Of a DNA stretch of 64,000 nt, positions 46,501 to 57,775 are shown piece by piece. How positions within the stretch are numbered: the first letter of the stretch is position 1; each line of letters starts with the position of its first letter. Position numbers and translations under genes: made by a program. Below the pieces are notes generated by a model that saw nothing but the letters and a program-made list of their open reading frames with translations, had not been told where the DNA came from and searched no databases. The stretch comes from Agroathelia rolfsii (lineage: Eukaryota; Basidiomycota; Agaricomycetes; Amylocorticiales; Amylocorticiaceae). The stretch lies in contig JABRWF010000001.1 of the NCBI GenBank assembly GCA_018343915.1, positions 4,712,001 to 4,776,000 of the forward strand, read 5' to 3'.

Positions 46501-47704
46501 TCTCTGTACCGGTCACTTTACACCCCGCAAAATTCGTCTGGAACGTTTGCAGACGACCATGCTTGATGCATTCGTGTACCCATCGTGAGTCGAGGATGAC
46601 CTTGCCTTTTTTGTTTGCAAACTGTCTGGAAAAAGAAAACAATATAACATAAGCACCCAACAGCGACCATGACGAGAAGAGTGATCATCGAGAAAGGAAC
46701 AGAGAACGTATCATATGCATATGCTAGCTCAGAAAGAGAGGAGAGTATAGGTACACCACATACCGATATAAATTCTGCCCGGACTCCTTCAAAGGATTGA
46801 CTAATCATGTTTATACATTTTTTTGTTGAAACAAAAAAAAAAAAGTTGATTCATTTGCACACAGCGCACCAAAATGGATGGCCAATATGCATAAATTACA
46901 AATCACGTATTATAGCTCTGTTAATATGCACTTGAACCTCGCAACCAAGGGGGAAAAAATTGCTACACAGCAAAGGAAAACTCGGGGCTCACCAAGGATA
47001 TAAGGAACAGAGCTGTATTGGCGTGAGACAATACCACCATGTTGCTACGTTCAATAGAAGAAGAAAATCACAGTTATTATTTTATCTTTTTTTCGATCCG
47101 CCAAAATTATGAGAATAGTAGTAAAGGGCACACAGAAGGAGAGAAAATTTAAAAAGAATCCTTTTCCATTGATAATGCTATTGCTGATACAGACGGAATA
47201 GGTCGCTAATCATAGATTGAAGGAGCAAAGCAAACGGCGTAGTGTTGCATAGAAGAAAAAGCAGAAACACAAACTTACACCGATGAGTGTGAGCACCCCC
47301 TCCCTATCCTCGACATCCTTCTCGACATAAATGCTGAGTGGTGTGCCGAGCATAGGATCAGTAAAGAGGTCAATCATATCATTGTCATTGTCGTCATCGT
47401 CGTTGTCATCATCTTGTCCATTACTAGGAACATTGTTATTATTACCCTGAGATGTATTGGTGGTGCCTTGAGCATTAATATTGTTATTGGCAGCCTGAGA
47501 CTGAATGGTAGCATCGAAAACTGAGGTTTCACCATGGCCAACCTGAACGACAGCATTGACATGATGATGATGATGCTGGCGAACAGCCGCGGCACGGCGA
47601 GAAGAAGAGCCAGATACGGCAGTAGTAGTAGTAGTAGCATGACGACTGGGACCAGGACGTCCTGCACCACTGGCACTAGCGGTCAAGGAGCGCGCTGGGG
47701 GCAT
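43515..47704 (-). CDS. RAP1: RAP1-like telomere protein: BRCT plus three Myb-like modules
   Basis: Thirteen exons on the minus strand: 47704-47279, 47044-46993, 46800-46764, 46625-46500, 46414-45715, 45562-45140, 45014-44839, 44759-44726, 44623-44610, 44539-44222, 44109-44058, 43969-43763, 43643-43515; 897 residues. A BRCT domain lies at about 125-205 (LSIYVEKDVEDREGVLTLI, QHGGIVSRQYSSVPYIL, KKGKVILDSRWVHECIKHG). A Gln/His/Pro-rich and then acidic linker runs to 590. Three Myb-like modules follow: VYTPEDKQFLYDYIQYC to APHHSFYSWRRYC; AFTDEDTRFLLNFMAYRR to APHHSRASWMKYWRR; YSRRDDVLLARYF to YPHHPWKGWQEHYR. BRCT then Myb is the RAP1 order (telomere protection and silencing). The start could instead be the ATG at 47809. 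One intron is GC-AG and one exon is 14 nt. No clear C-terminal RCT domain was seen. Confidence 0.75.
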
Positions 47705-48330
47705 CGCTGCGCCCGGGGTCTCGCTAAGATGGGCACTAAGACAGCGTATATGGGGGGGGGGGGGACGAGGCCCCCGAAAGCGCGCGGTTTTCGTGTCCCA
47801 CCCACCCATCGGCGGAGTTTCAACTTCACGTGTCAAATGTATTTATTATGCAATTTATTGTCATTCATTATCACGTGATCTGTCACATTTTGACGTGGCT
47901 TCCCGTGGACGGGACCGAAGCCTACAATGAATAGAAGCACGAATATAAGCACGCAATAATGATCTTATGAAAAAAACTTGGATTGATAGTGTACAGTTGG
48001 ATAATACGTACGCCTCGGAAAATTGTGTGTATGTGTATGTATATGCGAGTGAGTAAAATGAGCGAATGGGTTATAATCGGTAAGAGCGAAGAAAGAAAGA
48101 AAAAACGAAAGAGTCCATAAAAACACCTGCGTAGTTTTTTGTGGGTTACACGCTGGCACCTCCTTGTCCTCCCCTCCTCCTATCTAAATCGTGATAAAAA
48201 ACCAAAGGATGAGCTTAGGAGAAATAAGCCAAAAATTAACCCCGTTAAAAGAGCTCTCTTCACCTCCAGCAACAAATTAACAAACCTCAGAAGAAGACAA
48301 AGGATAAGACGATAAAAAAAGAAGAAAAAA
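47705..48330. other. Upstream region of the RAP1-like gene
   Basis: Contains a G12 tract at 47752-47763 (possibly coding if the 47809 start is used) and two E-box palindromes CACGTG (47828 and 47872). The latter sits in TCACGTGATCTG, also found upstream of the SAP30-like gene. 47900-48330 is the 3' flank of the next minus-strand gene. Confidence 0.5.
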
Positions 48331-50008
48331 TCACCACCCTTTCGTAACAGGCAACGGCGCCCTCTTCCTCTGACCCATCCCGACCCCTACCAAATCCGGA
48401 TCATCCTCATCCTCATACAACAAGTCCATGTCCACCTCGCCCGGATTCGTGCGTTGCAGCTCGCCGGCGATGGACACATTGTTCATAAACTCGAACGTGA
48501 TGTGTGTATCGCAAAATGTCGTGTTGTTGATCTCTTTGCTCGTCTCCGCTGCACCTGTTTGGTGAAATCGTGTGCCAGGACGACGAAGATGGTTGAGGGG
48601 AGGGGCGGCGGCTTTAGCTTTGTCGGAGAGTGAGGATGGTTCACCGGAGTTTTCTTCGTCGGAGTCGTGATGTTGGTGGTGGCTGCAGCCAACTTCGAGA
48701 TTGGAAGGGCCTGGGGGGGAGGTGATGTGATGATGGTGATGTGGCGAGGAAGGATAGCACATGAGTCGTGATAGCGTTTGGTTTGTCCATGCGTCACCCA
48801 TAGCGATTCGGAGAACGATGAGCTGGGATGAAACGACCTAGATATGTAAAGAAAGAAAGTTTAGAGAAAAATAAGACGCTAAAGACGAAGGAATATACAT
48901 ACACACGCTGATGTCCACAAAATAATGATCGCAAACTTGATACTCGCGTTCGCCAGGTCAAGCGCACATGACGCAACGCCAAAGACACAAAACAATGCAG
49001 CAGATTCAATCAAAATAGCAGGGATGCCCGTGTATGGCCCTGCTACTATGTGCCATTGTTCTCGTGAGACGACGGCGGTGGAAGAGGAACCAGGAGCGGG
49101 AGAAGTGGGAGGATCTTCTTGCTGCTGCTGCAGCTGTTGTTCTTGTTGTTGCTGGTGTATTCGACAGCAGTGGGCACAGTACAGCCGCCGACGGGTGATG
49201 ATGAGTCGAATGGAGATCATGGCCGTTAGAATGACATTCGTAGCGATGGTGGTTGCGTACATGGCAATATTGAGCGAGGTACGGGTGGGGCTATCTTTGG
49301 ATACGACAAGACTGAAAATGAAGAAGACTGATGGTGGAGTTGCATTGAGTGCCTGATTCTCCGAGATAAAGGATTGAAATGGCTTACAAGGGAAACATCC
49401 AGCACACATGAAAGGGATTACAATGGACCATAGTTGACCTTGGAAGATAACATAGCATCGATACATCTGTATACAAACATACACAAACGTGTATCACAGT
49501 TGTAAGTAGCAAGCCATGATGTTGTCATATATATCCAGGAACGGAGGGAGCAATCAAAGCACTGCTACTTACAAGATGAGCATCCACAAGCAAATTAGCC
49601 AGAATTTGCGCAGCGCTGCCAGCAATGTAATACGCAAAGGAGCTAGCGGTGTCCTGAAAGTAGTCCCATGCGGCAACATCGCCGTGCGTGCTGTTGTCAT
49701 GGCCGATCCACATCATCTGTCCGGCAAACGCGCGAGAGGCGAGGTAGTATGTGTTGAGGATGAAGAGGAAGACGCTGTAGTGGATGTAGAACCAGCGCTG
49801 GGAGCGGGTAACATGAAGGCTGGAGCGGAGGGTGTAGATGGAAAAGAAGAAGAGGAAAATGTAGATGCCTGTTTAGCGTAGGGCGGTTATGTGAGCCATG
49901 AATGAAGCAGGGCAGGTGGAGAGAGCGCTTGCCGTATATGATCGAAGAGAGGACGATGCCGACGAATAACGAGGCTTCATGGACGGATGAAGCTGCTACA
50001 TCTGCCAT
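48331..50008 (-). CDS. Seven-span membrane protein, paralogue of the 37.1-kb gene
   Basis: Exons on the minus strand: 50008-49933, 49868-49573, 49466-49388, 49327-48903, 48837-48331; 460 residues. The order of motifs matches the 37.1-kb protein: VGIVLSSIIYG, FYIHYSVFLFILNTYYLASR, YRCYVIFQGQLW, TNVILTAMISIRL, YTGIPAILIESAALFCVFGV, VVSSQLIVLRIAMGDAW. All four introns fall at the same places and phases, and exon 3 is 79 nt in both. Differences: a long Gln-rich loop between segments 5 and 6, and a 150-residue cytoplasmic-type tail with His-, Ser- and Asp-rich parts ending in basic residues. The first intron uses a GC donor (TACG|GCAAGC). Start chosen at MADVAASS because it gives the same N-terminal length as the paralogue. 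Function unknown; possible receptor. Confidence 0.75.
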
Positions 50009-50758
50009 GTAGAGCAGGGAGTCGGGGGAGTAGTCGTCGTCGTCGTCGTGCTGGAGGAGGAGGAAAGCGTATGATGGAGATGATGGGAGGGGGGCCACAG
50101 CTCGCACGCTGCCGATAAGGCCCGGGGAGTCAGTTAGCCAGGGGGAAGCAAGCGAGACGGGCGAGGGCGAGCGAGGTGATGTACTGTAATAAGTCTACTG
50201 TAATAAGATGCCAGCCAACTCAACCCCTGATGGCCGCACCCCCTTGCCGACAAAATAATTCGCAAAAAAAAGGCACAGCACACACGCCCGGCTGATGCTA
50301 ATTTGGCCTCCTCTGTGCCTGACTCTCCCCGGCCCACTCTGCCCATGCAAGTATATACCCTGTTGCTGTCTAACTTGCTCATACAGATGATATACTGGTG
50401 CACCCAGGCATCAAAGGGCCTGCTGAGTCTGCTTGGTACTGTCGCGGCTGATACAGATAAATGATGATGATGATAGGACATGGCCATGGTATCTGCGCGC
50501 CTTTACGGCCTCCTTCCCCGTTTGGCATAGTCCGGAATAGTCATCATCAGATGCCATCAATTCACCGCCGAAACAATGTTGCTCCCTATCAACGCATCAT
50601 GTGACCTCGATCATTTCATTCCACGCAAGCATAATAACATGATATCATGGCTATACATGTACGTACACGTCCCTACACGTAGTGCACGTACTGCGACTAA
50701 TAGTACTTATACTCGGACCACTGTTGTTTGACTATCATACATACTCTAATATATTCAG
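50009..50758. promoter_or_regulatory. Shared upstream region of two divergent genes
   Basis: 750 bp between the minus-strand seven-span gene and the plus-strand YvcK-like gene. Contains the self-complementary word ACGTACGT-like cluster at 50655-50695 (TGTACGTACACG, CACGTAGTGCACGTAC). No coding exon seen. Confidence 0.4.
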
Positions 50759-53595
50759 ATGGCCTCTCTTCATGTGCCCTCGCTAGTTTGTCCTGATAGT
50801 CCCGGATCATCCGTCTTTGATCTCCCTGTGCACAACACAACTTCGAGCTCTGCTGCTGCTACTGCAGATAGCAGTACAACATCACTTCAGAGGCCCATAC
50901 ACACTACCTCACTGTCGTCATCTTCATATTCAACTGCCAACACACCCCCGCCTATCAACTCCGATCTACAGGTATCATCCACCGCGTCTTTCACCAACGG
51001 CGACAGCGGTACGACCAATAACTCCCACGACGACACGCCGTCGTTCCTCGTCATCTCAGGCGGCACAGGCGGCAACGCCATCTGTGCTGCTTTTGGCAAC
51101 CATGCATGCTACGTCCTCCCTGTTTCCGATGACGGAGGCTCGTCCAGTGAAATCATCCGTGTCCTCGGTGGGCCCTCGGTCGGTATGTGTCATTTCCCGT
51201 TCTATTTCTATTTCAGCCAAAATGACTCCGCCGGTTTATTTCATTTTTTCTGTAATGTCCCCTTTTTTGATGGCTCACTCTATACGTGCCCCTCTCTTTC
51301 TTAAACCTCTTTTCCTGCTTCTGATGGATATTATTCCACTTGATATACCCACAAAATAACAAATCAACATTGCTTTGCATTGTATCACTATTACTCTCAA
51401 ACAATATATGTATACAGGTGACATTCGCTCTCGCCTAATTCGTCTCATTCCCACGGGCACCGGCGCAGGCGCACCAGCATTAGATGCCATCCGCACCCTG
51501 CTCGCCCACCGCCTGCCGTCAAACTGTGCTGAAAAAGAAGCACGAGAACAATGGCTTAGTATTGTAGAGGGACGGAATCAGCTCTGGACGGGTATCCCAA
51601 ACGATAGGAAGGAAACCATTCGAGGTGAGAATGGACAGTTTAATAATTTCAGTATTTGAAAGGTTGATTAGCCAATATTTTCCCCCTCTTTTCTTGATAC
51701 TTCAAATGCTCCATTTACATGAATATAGGCTTCCTGGTTCACTTTGAGAGCGAATTGCTCAAACGTGCACAAAAGAATTTCTCATTTGTAAATAGCAGGT
51801 GCGTCTTTTACTCACTCATTTATTTATAAGATAATCTATATTACCTTACAACGGAAATGTGTTTCTGACGATCCTAGGTTTTTTTATGTGAATATCGTAT
51901 AGTATTGGAAACTGCTTTATCGCTGCCGCGCAGGACTTTTTTAGATCACTGCCCTCGGCGATATTCTTATTCTCATCTATTACCAACAGTCAGGTAAGTG
52001 CAACGCAGAGCCAAAAAATGAGTTTATACCTGACGATTTTATTTGGTTCTGTTCATTTGTTTTACTTCACCCGAACTATCAGGCCACCATCCTCCCTGTT
52101 ATTGTCACAAACCACACGGTAACCATAGCGGCGGAGCTGGTGAGTACGATATGATATACAACTGGCTTTCTCCTTTCTCTGCACACGAAGTGTATGTGAT
52201 TAAGTAGGAAGCAAGGGGTCTATCGTTGCTTACATTCAAAAAGCAGTCTAATTAAATACACTGCCTTTTTTTTATATCTATTATAATACAGGAAAACGGC
52301 CAGCGCCTCGTCGGCCAATGCGAAATTTCCCACCCCATGCCCGTGGCCGACCCATTCTATGACGAAAGTATCCTCGATCGTCATGCAGAACAATGGCGCC
52401 AGAACCAACAAGGCTCAGTTCCTACAGCAGTAGCGGAAGACGGCATGGACGATGCCCAGCAACGGCCGCTCAATAGCACCGCCAACGCACGGTTCGTACA
52501 AGAGTCCAAGGCGGACAAGCCCCCGGCGCCGCTACCTGCAAGGATATCGCGTAGGTTACTGCTCTGTTGTCTTCCTTCGGTTTACATGCCTCATGGGAAC
52601 ATTCGCTCATACGCGCAAACGTCCTGCATTTCTGTTATGAACAGGATTGTATTACATGAATGCATACGGTCATGAAGTCCATCCGTCCCCAAACCCCGAA
52701 TTCATCGCAAACCTATCTGCGAGAGACGTGCTCATTTATTCATGTGGGTCTTTGTGGACGAGGTGAGATACTATATTGCAATTTGGATTATTGTTACTTT
52801 TCTGTTATCTATATCAAAAATTTCCAACTTCAGTAGCTAACATCTTTTGTTTTGTGTTGGTAATGTCTAGCATTATGCCTTGTCTAGCACTCAAAGGCGT
52901 CGCAGAGGCTATCGCGCGCTCGCCGAGCTTATATGCCAAGGTTCTCCTTCGTACGTTTTTATTATTATCTTTTCCTACTCATATTATAAAGACACCTTGG
53001 ATTTTATTTATTTACTTCACTATCGTGGCTTTCTAATAATGTTTGATTCTACTTTTAAACCCCTTAGTTAACATCGAAAATGACCGTGAAACGGGCGGGT
53101 ACACCGCGAAAGACTATATCACCACCATTGCGCGCACTCTCAATTCTCCGCCGCCATTGTCTTCAAATGCTGGTGCTAGACGGTCGTATTACCACTACCA
53201 AGGACTTGGCGGTGGGGTGAGCACAACGTATCCCGTCTCAGCGTTCGTCACGCATATGGTCTATCTTTCCTCAGGGAGCGTATTAGTAGATGAGAAGGCT
53301 GTGATGGTGCGTGTCATTTTTCTTTCTTTCTGTTCCTTCTTCGTTTATTTATTGCTTAATTCTGTAACTTTCTTTCTGCGCTGCCTCCTTTACATTTTCT
53401 GGTTGTTTTATCTCGTGTTTTTGCGGACTTGAACAAATCGCCGATATGTTGGAATACTCACCACTCTCCACTTCACCACAGGCGATGGGCGTACGCTGTA
53501 TCCGAATCGAAAGCGAATCCAAGAGATTCGATGCTGCTCATGTTACTGAAGCACTCAAGCGAATCGTTGGCGATCGTACTGCCCATACCAGATGA
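50759..53595 (+). CDS. YvcK/CofD-like (UPF0052) protein
   Basis: Ten exons: 50759-51182, 51418-51624, 51729-51798, 51903-51993, 52083-52139, 52292-52550, 52645-52762, 52871-52950, 53068-53306, 53482-53595; 552 residues. After a 95-residue Ser/Thr-rich lead come the family signatures: FLVISGGTGGNAICAAF (nucleotide-sugar or phosphate loop), VLPVSDDGGSSSEI, VGDIRSRLIRLIP, SIGNCFIAAAQDFF, ATILPVIVTNHTVTIAAEL, VLIYSCGSLWTSIMPCLALK. Bacterial YvcK binds UDP-GlcNAc and affects carbon use and cell shape, and CofD is a phospholactate transferase; the fungal relative (yeast YNL011C type) has no settled role. Shares an upstream region with the divergent membrane-protein gene. Confidence 0.85.
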
Positions 53596-53754
53596 AGGGA
53601 GGAGTGAGCAAATAACGGGTAGGCGTGCCGATCGGGTAAAATGGGAAATTTGACTTTTGCGAATCGGCCTCGACGTCACATCTCAATCCGAGATTCAATA
53701 TTTGACGGTCAGTGTTTTGATGGATGAACATGATTTCATGATCGACTATGTATA

Positions 53755-54444
53755 TACAGTTGGTGTCAAAAGTCTCACTTTTTGTATTTTCCATCCCATT
53801 TCCACACCATTTTACTTCAAATAAAAATTTATGTAGAATATCATGAGTGATCTCCATACGTCTGTAACATTTAATTCTGAAAATATCATGTGATTGGCTA
53901 TTAATGCACAAATCAGTCGTTTCAAGTGTAAAATGACAAAAACTAATTCTGCGAATCGAATATATTTGGGGATTCTGGTATTTTTGCTAGAAACTAAACA
54001 TAAGATACATTGAAATGCAAAAGAAGTTTGTGTGAATCGACTGGCTGAATGATGCGCTAAAAATTCTACAAGTTGACTGTTCCAGCAATATGGAGCTTCC
54101 ATGGCTTCCCTTCAAAACGGCCAACTTGTAGAATTTTTAGCACATCATCCACCTAGTCAACTCATGCTTTTTTTTCATTTCGATATCCAGTTTCCAGGGA
54201 AAATGCCAGAATCCCAAAATATATTAGATGCGCAGAATTAGTTTTTGTCATTTTATAATTGAAAGTTGAAACGACTGATTTGTGCATTAATGGCCAATCA
54301 CATGATATTTTCAGAATTAGATGTTACAGGCTTATGGAAATCAATCATGGTATTCTACATAAGTTTTTATTTGAAGTAAAACGGTGTGGAAATGAGTGAG
54401 AAATGGAAAATACAAAAAGTGACAGACTTTTGACACCAACTGTA
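53755..54444. mobile_element. 690-bp fold-back MITE, Tc1/mariner-like
   Basis: Left arm 53755-54075 and right arm 54122-54444 are inverted repeats, about 90 percent identical by eye over some 320 bp, around a 46-bp spacer. The tips are TACAGTTGGTGTCAAAAGTC and its complement, flanked by TA on both sides (53753-53754 and 54445-54446). The TA duplication and CAGTTGGTGTC-type end point to mobilisation by a Tc1/mariner-family transposase. No coding capacity. It lies 160 bp after the YvcK-like stop codon. Confidence 0.85.
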
Positions 54445-55067
54445 TAACATCTCAGTGCTAACGTTACCAAAAATTCTAATTGACATATACGGACAATTTG
54501 CCGCTCGGTTTTACGGGGCAGCAATACTAATCATGGTCTACCTGCTGCTGGATAAGATCGCTGCTTTATCGAATGCACGGAGGTGTGCAAGTTCCGACTG
54601 CATCACAGTATCATCAATCATGGACGCCGCCAGCCTGCTCTCGGACCCAAATCACCGTACCTGAGAACGCCGACTTTACTCAGTGACATGATTGGATTGT
54701 TATATTTGGCTCACGATGCACCCATACAACTGTCTACGCTCAAGAGCATCGGGGCCGAAATCTACCATTGACGTCTCTTCAGGTTGCTGTGTCGATAATC
54801 TGAATCTTTGAATCCAAGTACCAAGGTCTCCAGCTCAGTTCTTCGGATCTTTCACTGGCAGATGCGTAGAGTTGATATCATGAATGCATCGGCACTATAT
54901 CCCATGATTCCAAAACGAATCTGACATACAGTGAATGAAATATGGTCCCTATCTACAGCCTAGTCATATAAAGGGTGCTGAGGGCGAAGTCTCTAATGCT
55001 TAAGGACGGCTCGAGTCTTATCCCATCAAGCCTCTCTCTCCAAGTTAGTAATCACTTCTCCAAAAAA
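54445..55067. other. Intergenic before peptide gene 1
   Basis: Weak similarity to the end of dispersed repeat A near 54553-54585 (GATAAGATCGCTGCTTTATC, then GAATGCACGGA). No gene supported. Confidence 0.35.
54965..54984 (+). promoter_or_regulatory. TATA region of peptide gene 1
   Basis: CATATAAAGGGTGCTGAGGG, about 100 bp before the ATG. The word TATAAAGGG.GCTG recurs upstream of peptide gene 3. Confidence 0.5.
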
Positions 55068-55426
55068 ATGAGGTCTCTCTTCGTTTTTGTTCCTACAATT
55101 TTGTTAATGTTCATGGCTAATGGTGCACCTATGCTCGAGGTAAAGGTATGTGTTTTCATCGTCCACTCAATAGAATTATTGTTGCTACTTGCAAAAGAAA
55201 TTTAATTGGATGTCTCAACCGATCTATCCGTTAGGACACAACCGAAAAAAGACAGTTCAAAGATTACGCGAAAGACGCCCTAATTCCTCGTATCAAGGAT
55301 ATCGGCGAAGCATTTGCGGTTAACTACCTCTCCACTCGGGCTGAAAACGTTGACGAGGCTTTCTGGGTCGATTATCAGCTCTCCACAAACGTCGACGAAT
55401 CATTCGTGGACAAAAGCTCGTACTAG
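55068..55426 (+). CDS. Secreted peptide precursor, family member 1
   Basis: Exons 55068-55145 and 55235-55426 (phase-0 intron) give 89 residues. A signal peptide occupies residues 1-20 (MRSLFVFVPTILLMFMANGA), followed by PMLEVK at the exon end. Exon 2 starts DTTEKRQFKDYAKDALIP. The KR pair followed by Q-[IF]-x-D/N-Y is shared with member 2, and could be cut by the Golgi protease Kex2. The remainder has two loosely similar segments (YLSTRAENVDEAF and YQLSTNVDESFVD) that look like a worn repeat. No cysteines. No known domain. The shared exon layout and signal-peptide exon with members 2 and 3 make it a real gene despite its size. Confidence 0.65.
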
Positions 55427-56641
55427 TAGTACACTAGCCACAGTTTTAAAGGAGCTATATAAGAGGCCAACTTGAATATGTAATAACTTGAACCTGTCAG
55501 TCAGGAGTCAGGATATCTTTTTTTTATCGAATAACACTTAACACACTTTAATCTGGGAAGGATTTTATAAGGCTGTACACCCAAAGCCTATCTTGTAGTA
55601 TGCAACCTCAGAAACCTAGCTTTTTCTAAATGAAGATGAAGCTGAAAAAGGAAAAAGAGAACGAGGAGTGGCCCAGTACTAAGGAATTAATTAAATCCCA
55701 TGAGAAATCAGAATAACGGAAGCAGATAGAAGTTGCGGAAACACGACGAATATGGACAAAACTTAAAGCTTGAAGTTTGAACTTGACGAGCTTGAGGTTT
55801 TGAGTCAGTGGTAATTGCTGCAGTCAGACAAGTGTCTAGGGTAGACTCCCTACCGGCACATGCCTCCTTACTCAATCAAGGTGAAGATGAAGATGCGATA
55901 CCAGGACCGATCCCTTCAAGGGGATTATTTCGGTAGCTTCAGTCCTTCATCTTTAGTCTCTAATTCCAGACTACTGTTAGAATCTGCCACGTTGACACTC
56001 AAACCGTTATGGATTGATAATTCTCTACTTCCAAGTATCATAGTCGTTTATCATGACTTGCGCAGTGGAGACAGGATTAATCTTTCTCAGTCCATTACGA
56101 CCCAATCAATTGTTGTACATGTAATGTGCGCTCTCACCTCGATACACCATCTTATGCAACGGAACCCAAATGCGGAGTTAAATGATTATTGACAACTTGC
56201 TTTTCGACATTCTAAGGCTATGATCCGTTCTTCCGGCTTAAATGGCAGTTCTTCTCCGGATCTTTGAACTGCAGGGTATTGTGACTTGCATACTCTATTG
56301 AATTGCTTGAGATATGGCTCTGAGACGTCAATGAGTTCCGGCTATCATGTATTATGCATCATGTGTCACGTACCATAGCTCGAAATGAGAAATAATGGAA
56401 GCGCTTTCTTGATATACAATATATAAAGAATATGATGATCGCAGAAATATTGCGTGATTCAGGTGTCAGTTGACCGCTTTCTCTGTGAATCCGAAGTTCA
56501 ACTCAAGCCCGAGTTCTCCTGACTTTTTATTTTTTATTTTTTGCTATGCATAATACGATTACATATAAAACCGCTGAAGATACATGGTATATAGGCATTG
56601 GTAGCCCCCAGCTTCACTCTCGTTAGACGTCTTTAACTACG
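55427..56641. other. Intergenic between peptide genes 1 and 2
   Basis: AT-rich. A 110-codon frame at 55860-56192 has no recognisable domain and no supporting splice or promoter context. 56574-56580 is the TATA box of gene 2. Confidence 0.45.
56570..56586 (+). promoter_or_regulatory. TATA region of peptide gene 2
   Basis: TACATATAAAACCGCTG, some 65-70 bp before the ATG; the trailing GCTG is shared with the other two peptide genes. Confidence 0.45.
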
Positions 56642-56956
56642 ATGAAGTCCTTGTTTATAGCTATTCCCGCCATTCTTGCCATGTCTATGGCTCTTGGTGC
56701 ACCTGTCCTCGAAGAAAAGGTTTGCATTCCAAGTCGTCCAGTTATAAGTACTAATCTAAGTGGTTTGTAACATGATCACCAGGGTATAAACAAAGAGAGA
56801 CAGATAGAAAATTATTATGCACCTGTCTACAAGGATTTCGTCGAAGAAAGACAGATAGAGGATTATTACTCGCCAGTCTACAAAGACTTCGTTGAAAAGA
56901 GGCAGATAGAGAACTACTATGCACCGGTCTACAAAGATTCTATCAATTTAGACTAA
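56642..56956 (+). CDS. Secreted peptide precursor with three tandem 17-residue repeats, member 2
   Basis: Exons 56642-56719 and 56783-56956 (phase-0 intron) give 83 residues. A signal peptide occupies residues 1-20 (MKSLFIAIPAILAMSMALGA), followed by PVLEEK at the exon boundary. Exon 2 is almost entirely three copies of a 17-residue unit: RQIENYYAPVYKDFVEE, RQIEDYYSPVYKDFVEK, and RQIENYYAPVYKD ending SINLD. Junctions read NKER, EER and EKR, so only the last is a full Kex2 dibasic site. The Tyr-rich core (YYAPVY) between basic sites resembles the layout of Kex2-processed repeat proteins, which include fungal RiPP precursors of the dikaritin type, alpha-factor-like pheromones and repellents. 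None of the modifying enzymes of dikaritins is in this window. Function is inferred from architecture only. Confidence 0.75.
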
Positions 56957-57539
56957 AGCAATACCTTTAATTAAACTGGTACTGACTGTTCAACGCCAAG
57001 GTAAGGCAAAACATGCGTATGCGCTAATTCAGACATTTACATTTACGTGACAGATTTGTTTGTCTCAGAAGGAAGAAAGGAAGACGAAAAATTACATAAT
57101 ATGGGAGAATTAAATATCAATCGAATATATGATCTCAGATTTTGTAGTATTTGTAGTATACGTATAGGTGAGATTCTGGATATTGGAAGGGCTTGAGGAA
57201 CCGCGCACAGATGCACATTAGCTTGGGTGCTTGAAGAGTCTGAGAGTGAAATTTGGATTACTGGGAGTTATAAATGGATCTAAGCAGTCTTACTGCTCTT
57301 TCATAACAAATTCAACGTAGGACTCAGGTGAATGCACCCATATATCTATCAGGATGTTGAATGTCTGATTAGGTTGAAAACCAAGTTATAGACTACATAC
57401 TATATTTAAATCCTTTCAACAGGGTCTAGATCCCTTGCAGCGCATGCAAGAGATGGAGTACTGGAAAATCCAGTGCTCTTTATAGGGGAGGGGACTGAAA
57501 AACCCTTTTATTAACCTCAAGGAGTTCCATGAGTATACT

Positions 57540-57775
57540 GTTAAAATCCATCCGACTCGTGGCGCACAGCCTAATTCGCTGGAATCATTCGATTGGCTAC
57601 GTGTAGGGATACAAACGCATAGGGTACATCGAGTAAAATCTACATGCACATATACTAAAGCAACAATAAACTTTCACGAAAAGAAAAAGAACGGAGTACG
57701 GTAGCAAGACATAAACGGAACGACGACGCTTGTGAAGGCGGCTCAAATAATCGGATTCAAATACCGATATATACA
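57540..57775 (-). repeat. Dispersed repeat B, inverted copy 1
   Basis: The reverse complement matches 60040-60262 over about 220 bp, at roughly 80 percent identity by eye. It shares CGTACTCCGTTCTTTTTC, CATGTAGATTTTACTCGATG and CCCTACACGTAGCCA. Confidence 0.8.
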
